From Thereva unica (taxonomy: Eukaryota > Arthropoda > Insecta > Diptera > Therevidae), in NCBI GenBank assembly GCA_949987705.1, contig OX465283.1, positions 157,681,850 to 157,745,849 on the forward strand: 64,000 nt of DNA, read 5' to 3'. The translations under genes were made by a program, and so were the position numbers. Below the pieces are notes generated by a model. The model searched no databases and was not told the origin of the DNA. It saw nothing but the letters and a program-made list of their open reading frames with translations. Below, piece by piece: positions 10,517 through 21,889 of the stretch. The number at the start of each line of letters is the position of its first letter. Position 1 is the stretch's first letter.

Positions 10517-10592
10517 ATCTAACCTAACCTAAGCAAACTTAACTTAACCTAACCTAACCTAACCAAACCAAACCAAACCTAACCTAACCTAT
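10517..10592 (+). repeat. Telomere-like (CCTAA)n tail
   Basis: About 75 bases of TAACC units with variant units (TTAACTTAACC, AACCAAACC). CCTAA is the complement of the common insect telomere repeat TTAGG. It directly follows the 3' untranslated region of the LINE relic with no poly(A) between, so it is most simply the element's own tandem 3' tail; target sequence or an interstitial telomeric patch are alternatives. Confidence 0.75.
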
Positions 10593-10724
10593 GCTTTAGT
10601 TAAGCCTATCTCAGTGCTGCCTTGCGCTGAGCTGGTTAATTTTTCTTGGCCCAGCTGAGAAGTGCTCCTTCGGAGTTAGAAGGGTTAACTCTATAAATAT
10701 TCATACAAATTTGATTTTACACGT

Positions 10725-11527
10725 CCATAATTTACGTGAGGCGTTTAGGGGGGTAGGGGGTCGAGTCGAATTTCACCCAATCTCACGTGGGGGAGAGAGG
10801 GAGTCTCTCCAAATATCACGTAATTTTTTTTTCCTTCAAGAAACAGTGTAAATTGGGTAGAAAACTGTTTGAAATTAAGTAAAAGATGTTTCTCCTTTAA
10901 AGACCCCCATTTACTTACAGGCCGCCGGCAGGACAAGTTGGCCGGCACTGTCCCGATGAAGACCACACAATACTCAGTCTGACTGAGGGATGAGGACTTC
11001 AGGTATCCACCTGAAAGGCCGTGGCTTGCAGGTTACGTCGTGATTCCTACAGACACACTGGCGAAGACGACAGTTTAGCATAGCAGGCTGTTAATTAAAG
11101 TGCAAAAAACAGATTCGTGACTGGAAAAACCTTTAAAGTACATGGACCACCGTATTTGCAAGGGTAGGCGGCGCGGTGAAATTAAATGTATGTGAAATCC
11201 TCTCGCAGGGGGCCGCCGTTTCCGCTTTCGTGCCAATATGTTTGTGCCTTAAGGCGGCTCCAGATTCACGCCGTGAACACCCGCGAATAAGCGCGAATAC
11301 GAGTGGGGGTGATTTTCACGCCTAGTTCGCACCTTGCTTTCAAGTCCGACTAGATACGATGTGAAGTTCAGATCTTCAGTCACAAACCGACGATAAATAG
11401 CCACACACATAAAGATTTTTGTCAGTCTGCAGGCGCGGCCGGGGAGGTGGGTGGCGATACTTGGGTTCAAGGCGAGAACGAAGTCGAAAAATCCCAAAAA
11501 TCGCCTCACGTAATTTATGGACAACCC
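10725..11527 (+). mobile_element. Inverted-repeat element family D (GTCCATAAATTACGTGAGGC), copy 1
   Basis: Left end CGTCCATAATTTACGTGAGG followed by a G-rich GGGGTAGGGGGTCGAGTCGA segment; right end GCCTCACGTAATTTATGGAC at about 11507-11526. The interior matches 39715-40200 (same orientation) and 52990-53470 (inverted), with landmarks GTTCAGATCTTCAG, CTTGAAAGCAAGG-type sequence and AGCAGGCTGTTAATTAAAGTG. A solo left-end-like sequence occurs near 30478-30530. No transposase frame is visible. The ends resemble widespread insect DNA-transposon termini, but I cannot name the superfamily. Confidence 0.7.
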
Positions 11528-11529
11528 CA

Positions 11530-13165
11530 AAGCTAGCTAAACTGTACCTTCGATTTAAAATTCCAGACTTATTCTTTTAAAAATGCAAAAACAGTTTCGG
11601 CGATAGCCTAAAGGTACACAGTAAAAAATTAACGTAAAACAAAGAAGTCTAGGCACTTTCACCGAATAATGAATTTAGTAAATAATGCAACAGTCGTTGT
11701 AGTCATCGCCTGATTAAAGCTAGTGTAGCTCTGCAACCAACCGTCAACCCCACGAGAAATTACTTCAGCACCATTTGTTTCATTTCAGCCCTCAACCCAC
11801 ACCCCCGCTCATAATGACTGGAATTTTAAAAAGAATCCCCGAATTTCCAATGAAACCACCACAAATCATCAAAATCATAAAAATAAATTTCCCCGTACTC
11901 GAAACGAGGCAATTAAATCCCCACAACCAGCGGCGCAAATTGATTTCCCCGAAAGCGAGAAAGTGGGCCCCAATGAAGCTGCAAACGTAATAAAGAAATT
12001 TCCCAATATGAAAGTTAATTAGTCTTCAATTTGCAGGGCAGTGACCCAAAGGTGCGAGGATAAATGAGCTCCAAACGTGTAGCCATTACTCGCACCTTCT
12101 CCACAGGGCCGGGCGAGTGCGCTTCTGCTTAAATCGGAAAATTCTATTAGGGCTCTTATGGCGGCGGGGGCGGCATAAGTGAGTGTCTGGCTTGTTTGCA
12201 TAATTTGAAAATTAATACTCCGCAGTGAGATCCTCTTATAAAATATCTTCAAACAAAGCGGCTTTTCGCCGAAACAGGGCCGACGAAAGACGTGGCCAGA
12301 ATCGATAGAGCTTGTTTACGATGCTCCAATGTATTCCATCCCGAAGCGGCGGGAATTTGAGCAGCTCGAGTTTCTTACTAGCATCTCCAGCACAAATGGC
12401 AGGACGGAACCAAAAATTGGATCCTTATCGGATAAAAACTCTGTCGGAGTTATTTTAAAATGAAATTGGAAAACTTTTCTATACTACGTAGTACAAGACA
12501 CTCACCTGGCGAACTGTGCCGTAGTAATGCACCTACGTGTGTACGCCCGCCCGCTCGCACGTGTGTGTAGTACCGAATGTCGTGCAAATTTGGAGCAGTA
12601 TCCTTGAGTTAATATGTGGAGTGGAGGGATCTGGAGAAATTTACCCCACTTTATTGCACTTGGAAATGCGTAAAACCAGCAGGATACACGGCGTCGAATA
12701 ACAAAAGAAAATCCAAGTCTGTAATGAAAGACTTTCCCCGGGACTGGGAGTTTGCAAAGGCAAGAAGACAACAACTACTTGCTTTGACTCAAGGTGACTC
12801 AATGTTCAGAAATTGCGATTCTTGGTACTACATTGTAGCATGGAAGTATCGCCTTTAATAATGAAACGAAGCTGCAGACACAATGTATTCTTTGGTGAAC
12901 TTGACAAAATCCCTGAGAGCTTTTTAGCAGCACTTTTGGGGGAACACCACTAATATTCGTGACCAAACTTCTTTACATAATTCAAAGTATAAAACTAAAA
13001 AAAAATCAATCTAAAATAACAAAGTCAGAAATTCTGGAGCTCATAGTAGTGTTGAGTAAGACACGATTATAAAATCTATCTGTAAGGGGTGCCTCTTTTT
13101 CTGCTGAGCCAGTACAAAGTCATACTTCAGGCGCGGTGATATTGTAATATCAAGAAAACTACGCC
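11530..13165. other. Low-copy AT-rich DNA, no gene supported
   Basis: Several short open frames lack homology. Composition varies (a GC-richer patch at 12090-12180 and another near 12520-12570), but I see no exon structure or RNA gene. Confidence 0.4.
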
Positions 13166-13169
13166 TCTA

Positions 13170-13410
13170 CCATGTACAATCACGCTTCGCCTCATTTCAA
13201 GTTGTTGGATGGGAATTTCACTGTTTCAAACGAAATAAGAAAGAAGAAACACCCTACTTACGTATTTACAATCTCATCTCGGCTCATTTCCTCATGTATG
13301 TATGTTAAAAATCGAATATCAAGAATGAATTTATCTCGATACGCGCTCATACAAATAGTACTAGTACATTAGGTTTGAACCGGGACATTTAAAAAACTTG
13401 AGGCCTTAGT
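13170..13410 (+). repeat. Dispersed repeat E, copy 1
   Basis: Matches the reverse complement of 15440-15660: ACTTCGCTTCATTTCAAGTT-like start, GGTGGGAATTTYA, TTTACAATC, CTCGGTACACGCTCAT-like sequence and a GGCCT end. The two copies are well diverged. No coding content recognised. Confidence 0.55.
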
Positions 13411-13589
13411 ACAATTTTCCATCGTGTAAGGGACAAATGTACTGCCTCGGATAAGTCCGGCTCAACTCTAGCTCATAGAAGAGTACGACGATTTTCTATT
13501 TTTTCAAACTCACGGAATCCTTGACAAACTATCGCTCATCAACGATTTGTGAAAAATTTGTGCAAATAATTAATATCTCTTTATTTAGA

Positions 13590-14600
13590 TTTAGAGTGAC
13601 ACACCCTTGTTTTTATTTGTGGCAGTGCTAAGCTCAGGAATCACTCTTTGTAGTGCCAGTCCGTCATGTTGCTTGTTACGTCATAGTGAAATGTGCAGCA
13701 GAAAGCTTAGTACGGGGGAATAGGTTAGGGATGTTGAGGGTTCGGGGGTGAAGTTGACAATGAACCCTGCGTTTGAACTCTTGGATGTTGTAGGAAAGGT
13801 GGATTAGAGGGGATTGAAAGGAGGTCATTTATAATTATAAGAAATAGGTCAGGTGATAAAATTGACCCCTGTGGAACCCCACAGAGATGGGATGATACTC
13901 AGATTTGGCGCCATCCAATGCTACCTTGATTGAACGGTCGGAGAGGAAACCGTCAATCCACTTCTGTAAAAGCAAGTCGACTGCAATAGCTTTGAGTTTA
14001 GTAAACAGGACTGAGTGCCAAACTCTATCGAAATCCTTGGAGATATCTACAGCAACCAGACTAGACTCGCCAGATCCATGCAGACTAAGGTTGTGGTGCT
14101 CTGTAAGACAAACTAAAAGATCGCCAGTGGATATTTTTTGTCGGAAGCCATACTGTCTGTCGTTTATGAGTAGGTTGGGTTCTAGATATCCCAAAAGGTT
14201 TTTGTTGATTATCGCCTCCATGGTTTTGGAGAAAACAGAAGTAAATGCTATTGGGCGGTAGTTGGAGGGAAGGCTAGAGTCTCCTTTTTTCGGTATGGGC
14301 TGAATATAGCAAGTTTACAAGACTCTAGCTAAACTCCGGAGGGGTACGATAGGGCAAACAGTCGGCGTAGAGGTTTAGCCACAGTTTAAGCGATAGGGGA
14401 TAAATTATCGGGTTCATTGGTTGGCATCGAGCTCCTTTAGGCACCTGTACACCCGGCGGGTCCTAAAGAATACCCTGTCCATTGAAATCAAATGAAGTTT
14501 TAACTTTCCTGATGGTGGATTTACAAGAATTTCTTAATTTTATACGCTCGGGAAACTCTTGTACGCCCGGAAGGAGGCTTCTTTAACTAACCATATGTTG
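13590..14600 (-). pseudogene. Jockey-like non-LTR RT with internal deletions, minus strand
   Basis: Same family as 50390-52560. On the minus strand it shows YRPIAFTSVF-like sequence near 14260, DRQYGFRQKISTGDLLVCLT near 14100-14160, VAVDISKDFDRVWHSVLF near 14000-14060 (motif A Asp retained) and LLLQKWIDGFLSDRSIKVAL near 13915-13980. The region then jumps near 13795 from the PQG block to the extreme C-terminus and 3' untranslated region (GCGTTTGAACTCTTGGATG in the plus strand), so motif C and the thumb are deleted. A second deletion lies near 14440-14480. The shared 3' sequence AGTCCGTCATGT at 13659 marks the element's 3' region. Confidence 0.85.
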
Positions 14601-15439
14601 GGCCTAGGCTTCACAGATTTGGTAAAAGGGGCAATGTATTCCTGCCTTTATGATCCTGCTGATACGGAGAGCTGCAGAGTTCGTCAGTAGATTGGAAATA
14701 ATGAATAAGCCCCAGCAAATTGGCCTTCACATATTGGCCCTAAAGTGTACCCCGACACCATTATTACCTAAGACAGTATCGGGTTATATTTGGGTCTCAT
14801 TAAGTACGAAGATTGGCGGTTTGAAATTATTTAAGTGGCACTGAACAAAAGAAAAATTCGCGAAATTTTCGAATGATACAAAAGTCAATAACAAAGTCGG
14901 ACTTGGAACGAAACTTCGGTTACGCGGGCTCAATCGTCACATTCTCAAGGATATTTCCCGGAATTACATTTGCCGCAGCCATCGACAAAATTTGTCCTTG
15001 TCAAAGTGTTTTTTTGCCTTTTGAGATGTGGCAAATTTCATCGACCGACAGATTTTGGCCGCGGCACCTGCACGTCCGAGAATGAGGGTAGGGAGGAAAG
15101 GTATGTACTTACTTATGCCGTTCGTCGGTCGCTTGTCTGCGACGGTGTAGGGTCAGTGAAAGAGGATCTGAAGTCTCAAGGCAATTACAGCGGCAGATTT
15201 CCTTATTAATATCGGACCATCAGACTACAGTACAAAGGCACAAGGACGACTTTATTTGGGTTGATTCCCCCGTGGTACACCATCTTTGAACTTCTCGGAG
15301 TGCTGTTCTCATGACCTCAATAATGGTCAAGTCAAACTTCCCCAAGATCGTGATGGCAGGATCATCTACTTAGCCGATTACTATAGTTCAGACGGATTTA
15401 CCCGAGGCAGTACATAAGGGACATATGATTTACACGATG
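14600..15439. other. Unassigned DNA
   Basis: Moderately GC-rich near 15050-15200. A minus-strand similarity to the C-terminal part of R1/LOA-type RT near 15240-15390 is possible but too weak to call. Confidence 0.3.
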
Positions 15440-15660
15440 GTTGTACTGAGGCCTCAAATTTTTGAAATGTGCCAGGTCAAAAATAATGTCCTCCTGAAAT
15501 GAGCGTGTACCGAGATAAAGAGGCCAGGTGTGATTGTAAACATGTAGTGAGACACGTGGGTTCCTTCTTTCTTTACCACTTTTGGGGCACTAAAATTCCC
15601 ACCTACCAACTTGAAATGAAGCGAAGTACGATTGTCATTGAAAAATTTAAATAACATTGT
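15440..15660 (-). repeat. Dispersed repeat E, copy 2 (inverted)
   Basis: Reverse complement of the block at 13170-13410, diverged, about 2 kb away in inverted orientation. Confidence 0.55.
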
Positions 15661-15879
15661 TTGTGGAAGCATAGTATTTTATCTTGGGCTCTTGATTGGT
15701 ATTTATTTTCTTCTTGCTTATTTTTGTCATTTGGGCATCACAATGGCACCTCAGTTCATTTGAAATATGGCATTTTACTGGCTCACACAAAAAATAGGAG
15801 CCTCTTACAAACTTATTTTATAATCGTGTACTACCCATTACTACCGATGACATCGAAACCAGATTCGTGTAATATAGTC

Positions 15880-16700
15880 AAAGGTTCATCCAGAACGAGT
15901 GACCAGGATAACGGGGACAGAGCTCCACCTTGAGGGTATTGCTGAATCGAATTGACCTTAATGGCCAGGCTGGAAGAAATGTCACGCCCTCACGGGCTTT
16001 CTCGATTTTGCTTACTTGGAGGTTCACCGCAATCTGAAAAAGGCCAGCATCCTTCCCATTATTTTTAAAAGACAAGAGGTTAAGCTGATAGGTTTATACA
16101 AGTTAAGCAGCACCATGTGGCCTGTTAACGGACCATCAAACCACCAATGCTTTTTCTAGATGTTTGGAATGTAGCCCCCGTTGAAGGTAGCTCTAAAGAA
16201 ACAGACCATATTTTCGAGAGTCAGATCGAGACACTTCTAAAGGAGGGCCAGTAAAATTCCATCCCAAATTCCAGGGTATGTTTAGGATTGAAAAGAGGCC
16301 ACTGCCCATTTAACCATGTCCGGATCGCAGATGTTTCTAGAGAGGCTCCTATGACTGTACCCAGCATCAAGTAGAGAAAGAAGATATAATCGGTCTGGAG
16401 TATTGACATTAGAAAGTGCTCGCTGAGTACGTATCTCAAGGTTTATTCATAGAACCAACCTCCTTTTTAAGAAGACCCACTTTGTTGAAGAAGTCTTTGG
16501 AGAGGAGCTTTTGAATTCTCGTAAAGTCTGATGGGTGTTAGAAAGCTTGCTCCAGACAATCGTTTTGGAGCATCTCAAATCGTTGTGGTAGGCTGTTAGG
16601 TTGAACTTGTATTCTTCCCATTACCCAGAACTCTAATTTTCCTAGGCATTGCAGCCAATCTGTCGTTGTCCCAAGGCACTTTACGGCCCAACATCGAGGA
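15880..16700 (-). pseudogene. R1/LOA-type non-LTR RT, N-terminal half of the RT domain, minus strand
   Basis: Minus-strand translation in several frames gives the linker AWSKLSNTHQTLREFKSSSP and KWVFLKRR near 16460-16560, WAVASFQS..YPGIWDGILLALL near 16240-16320 (counterpart of WAI.SF.PFKSPGPDGI), ENMVCFFRATFNGGYIPNI near 16150-16215, LYKPISLTSCLLKIMGRML near 16050-16100 and LQVSKIEKAREG near 15985-16015. The order matches the start of the RT domain in R1/LOA-type elements. Stops and shifts are many; the catalytic motifs A and C are not recognisable. A second relic of this type is at 30730-31330. Confidence 0.75.
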
Positions 16701-16867
16701 AGAGACAAACAAATCGAACCCTGGGTTGATAAAAAGTAAAAGGCAAAGCAAATACCAGTGAAGGAGATAAATGCCTAGTTAGTATTGTGTTACTACTGTC
16801 CCAAATGACTGGTTTAACTTACTTCTGTACATTTAGTCCTTTGAGATCACACACGATCTCTATTGAA

Positions 16868-16897
16868 ACGATCTTAACAATTGATCGATTGTTAAGA
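16868..16897. other. Short near-perfect palindrome
   Basis: CTTAACAATTGATCGATTGT and following TAAG forms an imperfect inverted repeat of about 24 bases with one asymmetric pair. Function unknown; chance cannot be excluded. Confidence 0.3.
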
Positions 16898-16899
16898 AC

Positions 16900-18620
16900 A
16901 AGATACGTCCATGTTTGTAGTTTGAATTTTTAATGGCTAACCCTAATATAACTGTCCCTTGAGAGAAAGCCCTTATCAAAAATCATCCTATCATTGCATC
17001 ACACTAAAAATCAATATCTTGAAATTTGCACTCCTTGCACCAAATAGCTGCACACTACAATTAAGGCCCATTTACTTTTCTCAAAGTTCCACAACAAGAA
17101 CAATCGACGCCGGCTCCTTGCAGTGGTAAAGGAGTAATCACAGGAAAATAAAGATAATTAAAACTCATCTTCTTTCTGGTATCAAACACAAGAAGAAACA
17201 TTTTACGTAACAAACAATCAAGAGAGAGCGCTTCATAGAGGCGCTTTGTTTGCGCTCTGCTTGAAATTTGATTACACATTCAAGTTTTGCTTGAAAAGTT
17301 TATTTTGTTTTCGACACTCCCAAGTGCGGCGGCAAGTGCATAGTTGTTATCCCTGCTTTGTTGGTGCTATTCTTGGATTTATTCCTCCTCCAGCCTTGAC
17401 CGAGTTGAGGCGTCTCTATAAAATTGGGCACACACACACATTTCAGCCACCCTCTTACGAACGACAGATCCTTTTTTAGCCATTGATAAAATCCTGGACA
17501 TTTGAGCTTCATGCAAATATTATTTACGGGGTTTCCTTTAATATTGGAGAAAATCCTTGGGTATCGATTTTTGACTTCTTCCCGGCAGGATCGAAGGAGT
17601 CGCAGGACAGTTGTACCTTTTTAGGTCTTGGTCTTGTGTATATCCATGTGTTTCCTTTTTAGACTTAATGCGGCAATATGGAACCGGTGATTGCATCCTT
17701 GAGAAAGATGTTTGAATAGAGGCACCTACTGATTCTTCCATTATGGTAGATTACATGCGTCTCCTAGATTTTAGAAAATCCCTTTTGATCCCAGCAGCGA
17801 TTGTGACATTATCTTACATAAAATAGAGGTCATGGGTTAAGGCATGAAGTGGTTTTACGAGGATTACTATACAAGGCAACTCTGATATATCAGAACACAC
17901 CACACACACACGCACATACACGTTTCAAAAGTTTGTTTTGTTTGCTAATGATTTTGCTCCCGTTGTTGGACCACCACCAAAATAGCATTTAAGGATGATT
18001 TCCTGGGGCGGCGGCTGTGGTGCGGGTGAATTTTGTTGTTGTTGTGTTCAAGGACGATTAAGATAAACTGCCTACAAATGTGCATAGTCCTTTAGATAAA
18101 AGTTTTATGACCATCAAATAAGATTGAAGAAGATTTAATGGGGAATTTGAAAGACATCGCATAAAAAGGATAAAATATACCAGGACCTTAATTATGTTTA
18201 AATCCTCCCGTTCACCAAAAAAGGGCCCCATCCTTTGTGTGTGTGTGTGTGTATATATATATATACAAATCGGTTTAGTCCTTACTTTTATGAGCAGAAG
18301 TTTTAAGGAAAGTTTTTTGATCGACAATAAAATTTAACTTAAAAAAAAATGGAGTCGACTGGAAAGAAATTAATCATTTTTAGATCTTGTCCACATAAAA
18401 TTTAATACCGCAAAAGGATTTGTTGACTTATGCCAACTGAAAAGTGCTGCAATTGGGAAATTATAATTAGTTTTATGTCATTTTGTAAGGAACGACGTTT
18501 TGTTACTAAGAATCCTCTCCACGAACGTTAGAAAAATACTAAAGTACCACGTTTCAACTCTAGAATGCCTCACCTAACAAAGCTTTAGGAAAATAAATAT
18601 TTACTCAGCAGGCTGGGTGA
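16900..18620. other. Low-copy DNA with microsatellites
   Basis: Contains short CA runs near 17428 and 17900 and a compound (TG)n(TA)n microsatellite at about 18236-18266. No coding homology. Confidence 0.45.
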
Positions 18621-18623
18621 TTC

Positions 18624-18946
18624 CCCTTTGAAAGCTCACTTCTAAGCTTTAAAGCTCCTTTGAAAGCTCACTTCGGAGCTTTAAATCTCCTTTGAAAACT
18701 CACTTCGAAGCTTTAAAGCTCCTTTGAAAGCTCACTTCGAAGCTTTAAAGCTCCTTTGAAAGCTCACCTCGAAGCTTTAAATCTCCTTTGAAAACTCACT
18801 TCGAAGCTTTAAAGCTCCTTTGAAAGTTCACTTCGAAGCTTTAAAGCTCCTTTGAAAGCTCACTTTGAAGCTTTAAAGCTCCTTAGAAAGCTCACTTTGA
18901 AGCTTTAAAGCTCCTTTGAAAGCTCACTTCGAAGCTTTAAAGCTTC
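18624..18946 (+). repeat. 32-bp tandem satellite, about 10 units
   Basis: The unit contains CCTTTGAAAGCTCACTTCGA followed by AGCTTTAAAGCT. Units differ by one to three substitutions (CTTCTAAG, CTTCGGAG, AAATCTCC, ACCTCG). The unit joints form the palindrome AAGCTTTAAAGCT, so each junction could form a small hairpin. Confidence 0.92.
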
Positions 18947-19050
18947 CTACGCCGACGAGGTTTCTAGCTATAAAATAAACCGATTCACCAGGCAAAAAAT
19001 TCAGTTTTTAATCAGGCTCGTTTCGGGGAGGTCACCTTCTCCGGTGCTAT

Positions 19051-19168
19051 ACCGTGTCGTGGTGTACGATCCGGCACGGTTTGACCACAGACATAACAGC
19101 CACCGACCGACTGCCGAATACCTGCGGAGTGTTTCATGGACCAGTGTCGTGGTGTACGATCCGACATT
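19051..19168 (+). repeat. Direct duplication GTGTCGTGGTGTACGATCCG
   Basis: The 20-base word occurs near 19050 and again near 19144, about 94 bases apart, the second copy touching the inverted-repeat element at 19169. The cause (local duplication or an older insertion) is not clear. Confidence 0.6.
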
Positions 19169-19673
19169 CAGCCTTATTCTCGTTGTCGAATCACCCAAGT
19201 GAGATTTGCCTTAGGCGGTGTCACGTCACTTTGAATGTGGTATTCTCGTTGGCGAGTGACAGGGCTACTGGGAACGTTGTGAAATGAAACACATTTTCAT
19301 TTGACAATTGAGTTTGACATTTTTAACAGTGCGACGTTTGTATGAAAAAGACGTAAGAAGTTGTAAAACTTAATAAATGAAATTAGTTTATTTGCGTTTT
19401 GGTTGTTGGATGTTAATTTTGTATATTTTTTAGGGAATATACAATCAAAAGAATTGTTGTTTACCTCTATTATGCTTAAATTTTGCGTAAGATAGAACTG
19501 TCGATACCTACAAACGTGTCGACAAAATTGTCCCCTGACACTTCCACCTAGTGACAATTAGAATTCGACATTTGTCGATCTAGTCGCCAAGTGTCACTTT
19601 GATTGACAATGAGAATACCAATTGAGGGTCGAAGTGACACCGGTCACGGCACTCGACAACGAGAATAAGGCTG
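19169..19673. mobile_element. 505-bp inverted-repeat element (CAGCCTTATTCTCGTTGTCG ends)
   Basis: Starts CAGCCTTATTCTCGTTGTCG and ends with its exact reverse complement. Each arm repeats the core GGTATTCTCRTTG a second time further in (about 19218 and 19610), giving nested sub-repeats of about 50-60 bases. ATT flanks both sides, a possible 3-base duplication. No transposase frame; the interior is AT-rich. Confidence 0.78.
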
Positions 19674-20029
19674 ATTGTTCCCGGCAACATTTTCTATACC
19701 AGTGTCGCGGTATGACCACCCAGCGGGAAAATATTGAAGCTATTCTTGATAAGCAGTAAAAAATTGCTTCCACATCGTATCCCTTGGAAGGTGTTACGAA
19801 GATTTTGGTTTTCTGTTCAACAGACAAATTTTTCTTCAAGAAAATAAAAAACGAGCTGTTTGAACCTTATGCAGGAAACTTCTTTGAAACATATTTTGGG
19901 CGTTTGGGCGTGTACTCTTTAAAAGCTTTTGAAAAATCCCTACAAAAGAGATTCCATTGAGCTTCCCAAGAATCTGGATGTGTTCGAGTCATTGGACCGT
20001 CATGTTTTAAATAAACTCCCAACTTTTAT

Positions 20030-21390
20030 GAATTGTCGAGAAATCCATCATTGCTTAATGTTCTCGCTGTTACGTCCGTCAGCTCAGTGAAGAGACACAA
20101 TCAAATTTCTCCTCCGAGTTTTCTTGACCATGACATCCTTTTTCTCTCTATCTATATTTTCTCATTCCTACATTATATTTTCTCATACCTTCTTCTTCGC
20201 CTTCTTCTTTCTCTTACCGTGACTACAGCAACATCAATCCTGAGCTTCTAAGTGCTGTTTCTTCTCTACCTTGGTATGACATCTATATCTCTACCCCTGT
20301 CAACAATAAGGTTGCTATCTTTTGTCCTCCTTCATTTAATCATTGTACGACCAATGTGTACTGCTTGTTATCTGTAGACTCAAAACTTCTTGTTGCCCAT
20401 GGTTTTCACGTGAGGTTCGGGATTTGATAAACTATGTACCGGCGTTACCGAACGAACTAAAATTCGCAGTTACTTAATTGAGTACAAAGTGCTTCGCAAT
20501 CGCATCCACCTCAAAGTCAAAGCTGCTAAAAGTGAGTTCTATGCGCGCAAGCTTAATCCTAACCTAGATCCGAAACGACATTGATCAAAACCTTCGCTCA
20601 CTTGGTGTTTATTCTTCTATATCTGACCCTTTTGATGGTGATGTTTAGCTCCTCAACTCATCATTCATTCTCTCTCCCCCGAGATATGATCGTCTCTCCT
20701 TCTCTAACTCCTCCTCCTCTGACTCGCTCAGTCCTGGTAGCTTTTACTTCCGTTGTGTTGATTCTTTAGAAGTTCTTGAATCTCTACTGTCTATCTCCTC
20801 GAACAGTATCGGCTATCGGTGGTGCATCCGCTCCTGTTGTCCAAACTTAATCACCTCTATCATTTCTCTTCCTCTGCCACGCGTCTTTTCTCCTCTCTTC
20901 TTTCTGATAGATTTCAATGTGTTCGTCACAATGCCAGAACATCCTCTCTTCTACCGGTGCATCTGGCTGTGCCTCAAGGCTCGATACTGGGTCCTATTCT
21001 TTTTTCCCTGTAAATCAATGATCTTTCTTCTGTCATTGACGACTCAGGGTCGCATTCAATGACTGTCTGAGATTTGTTTTTCACCTCCGTAGATCTGATC
21101 ATGTGTCGGACGTGCAAAATTCACTACTGAGATGTGGGCTCTTTCATTTCAACTTTCCTACATAAAATATTTTATTCTAAGCGTCCTTGCTACCTCTCTG
21201 ACTTCCTTATCCCCATGCAGTCCCTTGAGGTCATTCAAGCTGCTTATCCCTCTTCATCGTTCCTTGGTTGGTAATCGTTCATTCGTTGTGCATGCGATTA
21301 GTCTTTGGAACAGACTACCTCTATCCATCCAAAAAATCACCACAGCCACGATGTTCAAAAAGCAGGCATCTAAGTAAGTTATGGATTAGT
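20030..21390 (+). pseudogene. CR1/Jockey-like non-LTR element: endonuclease end, linker and degraded RT
   Basis: The plus strand starts with an endonuclease end (VTSVSSVKRHNQISPPSFLD then HDILFL, matching the SDHD-type motif, near 20070-20145). The linker follows (NINPELLSAVSSLPWYDIYI near 20230-20290; EYKVLRNRIHLKVKAAKSEF near 20480-20545). The RT region retains SDRFQCVRHNARTSS and VPQGSILGPILFSL near 20900-21010, then an internal deletion removes motif C and the thumb. The end matches the usual C-terminus (SFVVHAISLWNRLPLSIQKI near 21275-21345). Stops and frameshifts throughout; inactive. Confidence 0.8.
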
Positions 21391-21399
21391 TGTTGCTGT

Positions 21400-21880
21400 G
21401 TAATACTACTGTTTACTTATCCACCAAAACATACTTTTCAAAAAAACTGATGATAAAATTTCCCATATTTAGAAATGTCCTTTTACATAAAAATTGTTAT
21501 TAAATTCAAAAAGGATAATTCTACGGCGACCTTCAGTCAAGGTCATAACAGGCTCGTATTAATTTGTTTTAAAGTAGCACCATATTTTTTTTATGGCAAT
21601 ATCTTCTTTGGAAACATAAAATTTATTTATGTGATCCATAGTCAAAAATGAATTTTCTGTATCGAAGGACTTTCGGGGTCGTAAAACATCCTTTCTTCGT
21701 CATAGTCACAATCAGTCGGCTATTCTCTTTCTGTTTAAGACTTTCAACCCTTTATGGATTCTAAAGTGTCAATTATACCGAATTCCATATTGATAACACC
21801 ATAATAAGGTACATAAAGCATGCGGGCATCTAAGAGTGTTATGACTTTAGAAGACTAGGGATATGTTATTTTGAATTTTT
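21400..21880. other. AT-rich DNA, nothing recognised
   Basis: No homology or repeat boundary seen. Confidence 0.4.
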
Positions 21881-21889
21881 TAGTTGTTG

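Noticed and set aside
10517..10592. True telomere end
   Set aside because: Only about 75 bases with many variant units, inside unique sequence and attached to a LINE 3' region; not a chromosome end.
18624..18946. CRISPR array
   Set aside because: The 32-base units are directly adjacent with no unique spacers, and the context is eukaryotic; it is a satellite.
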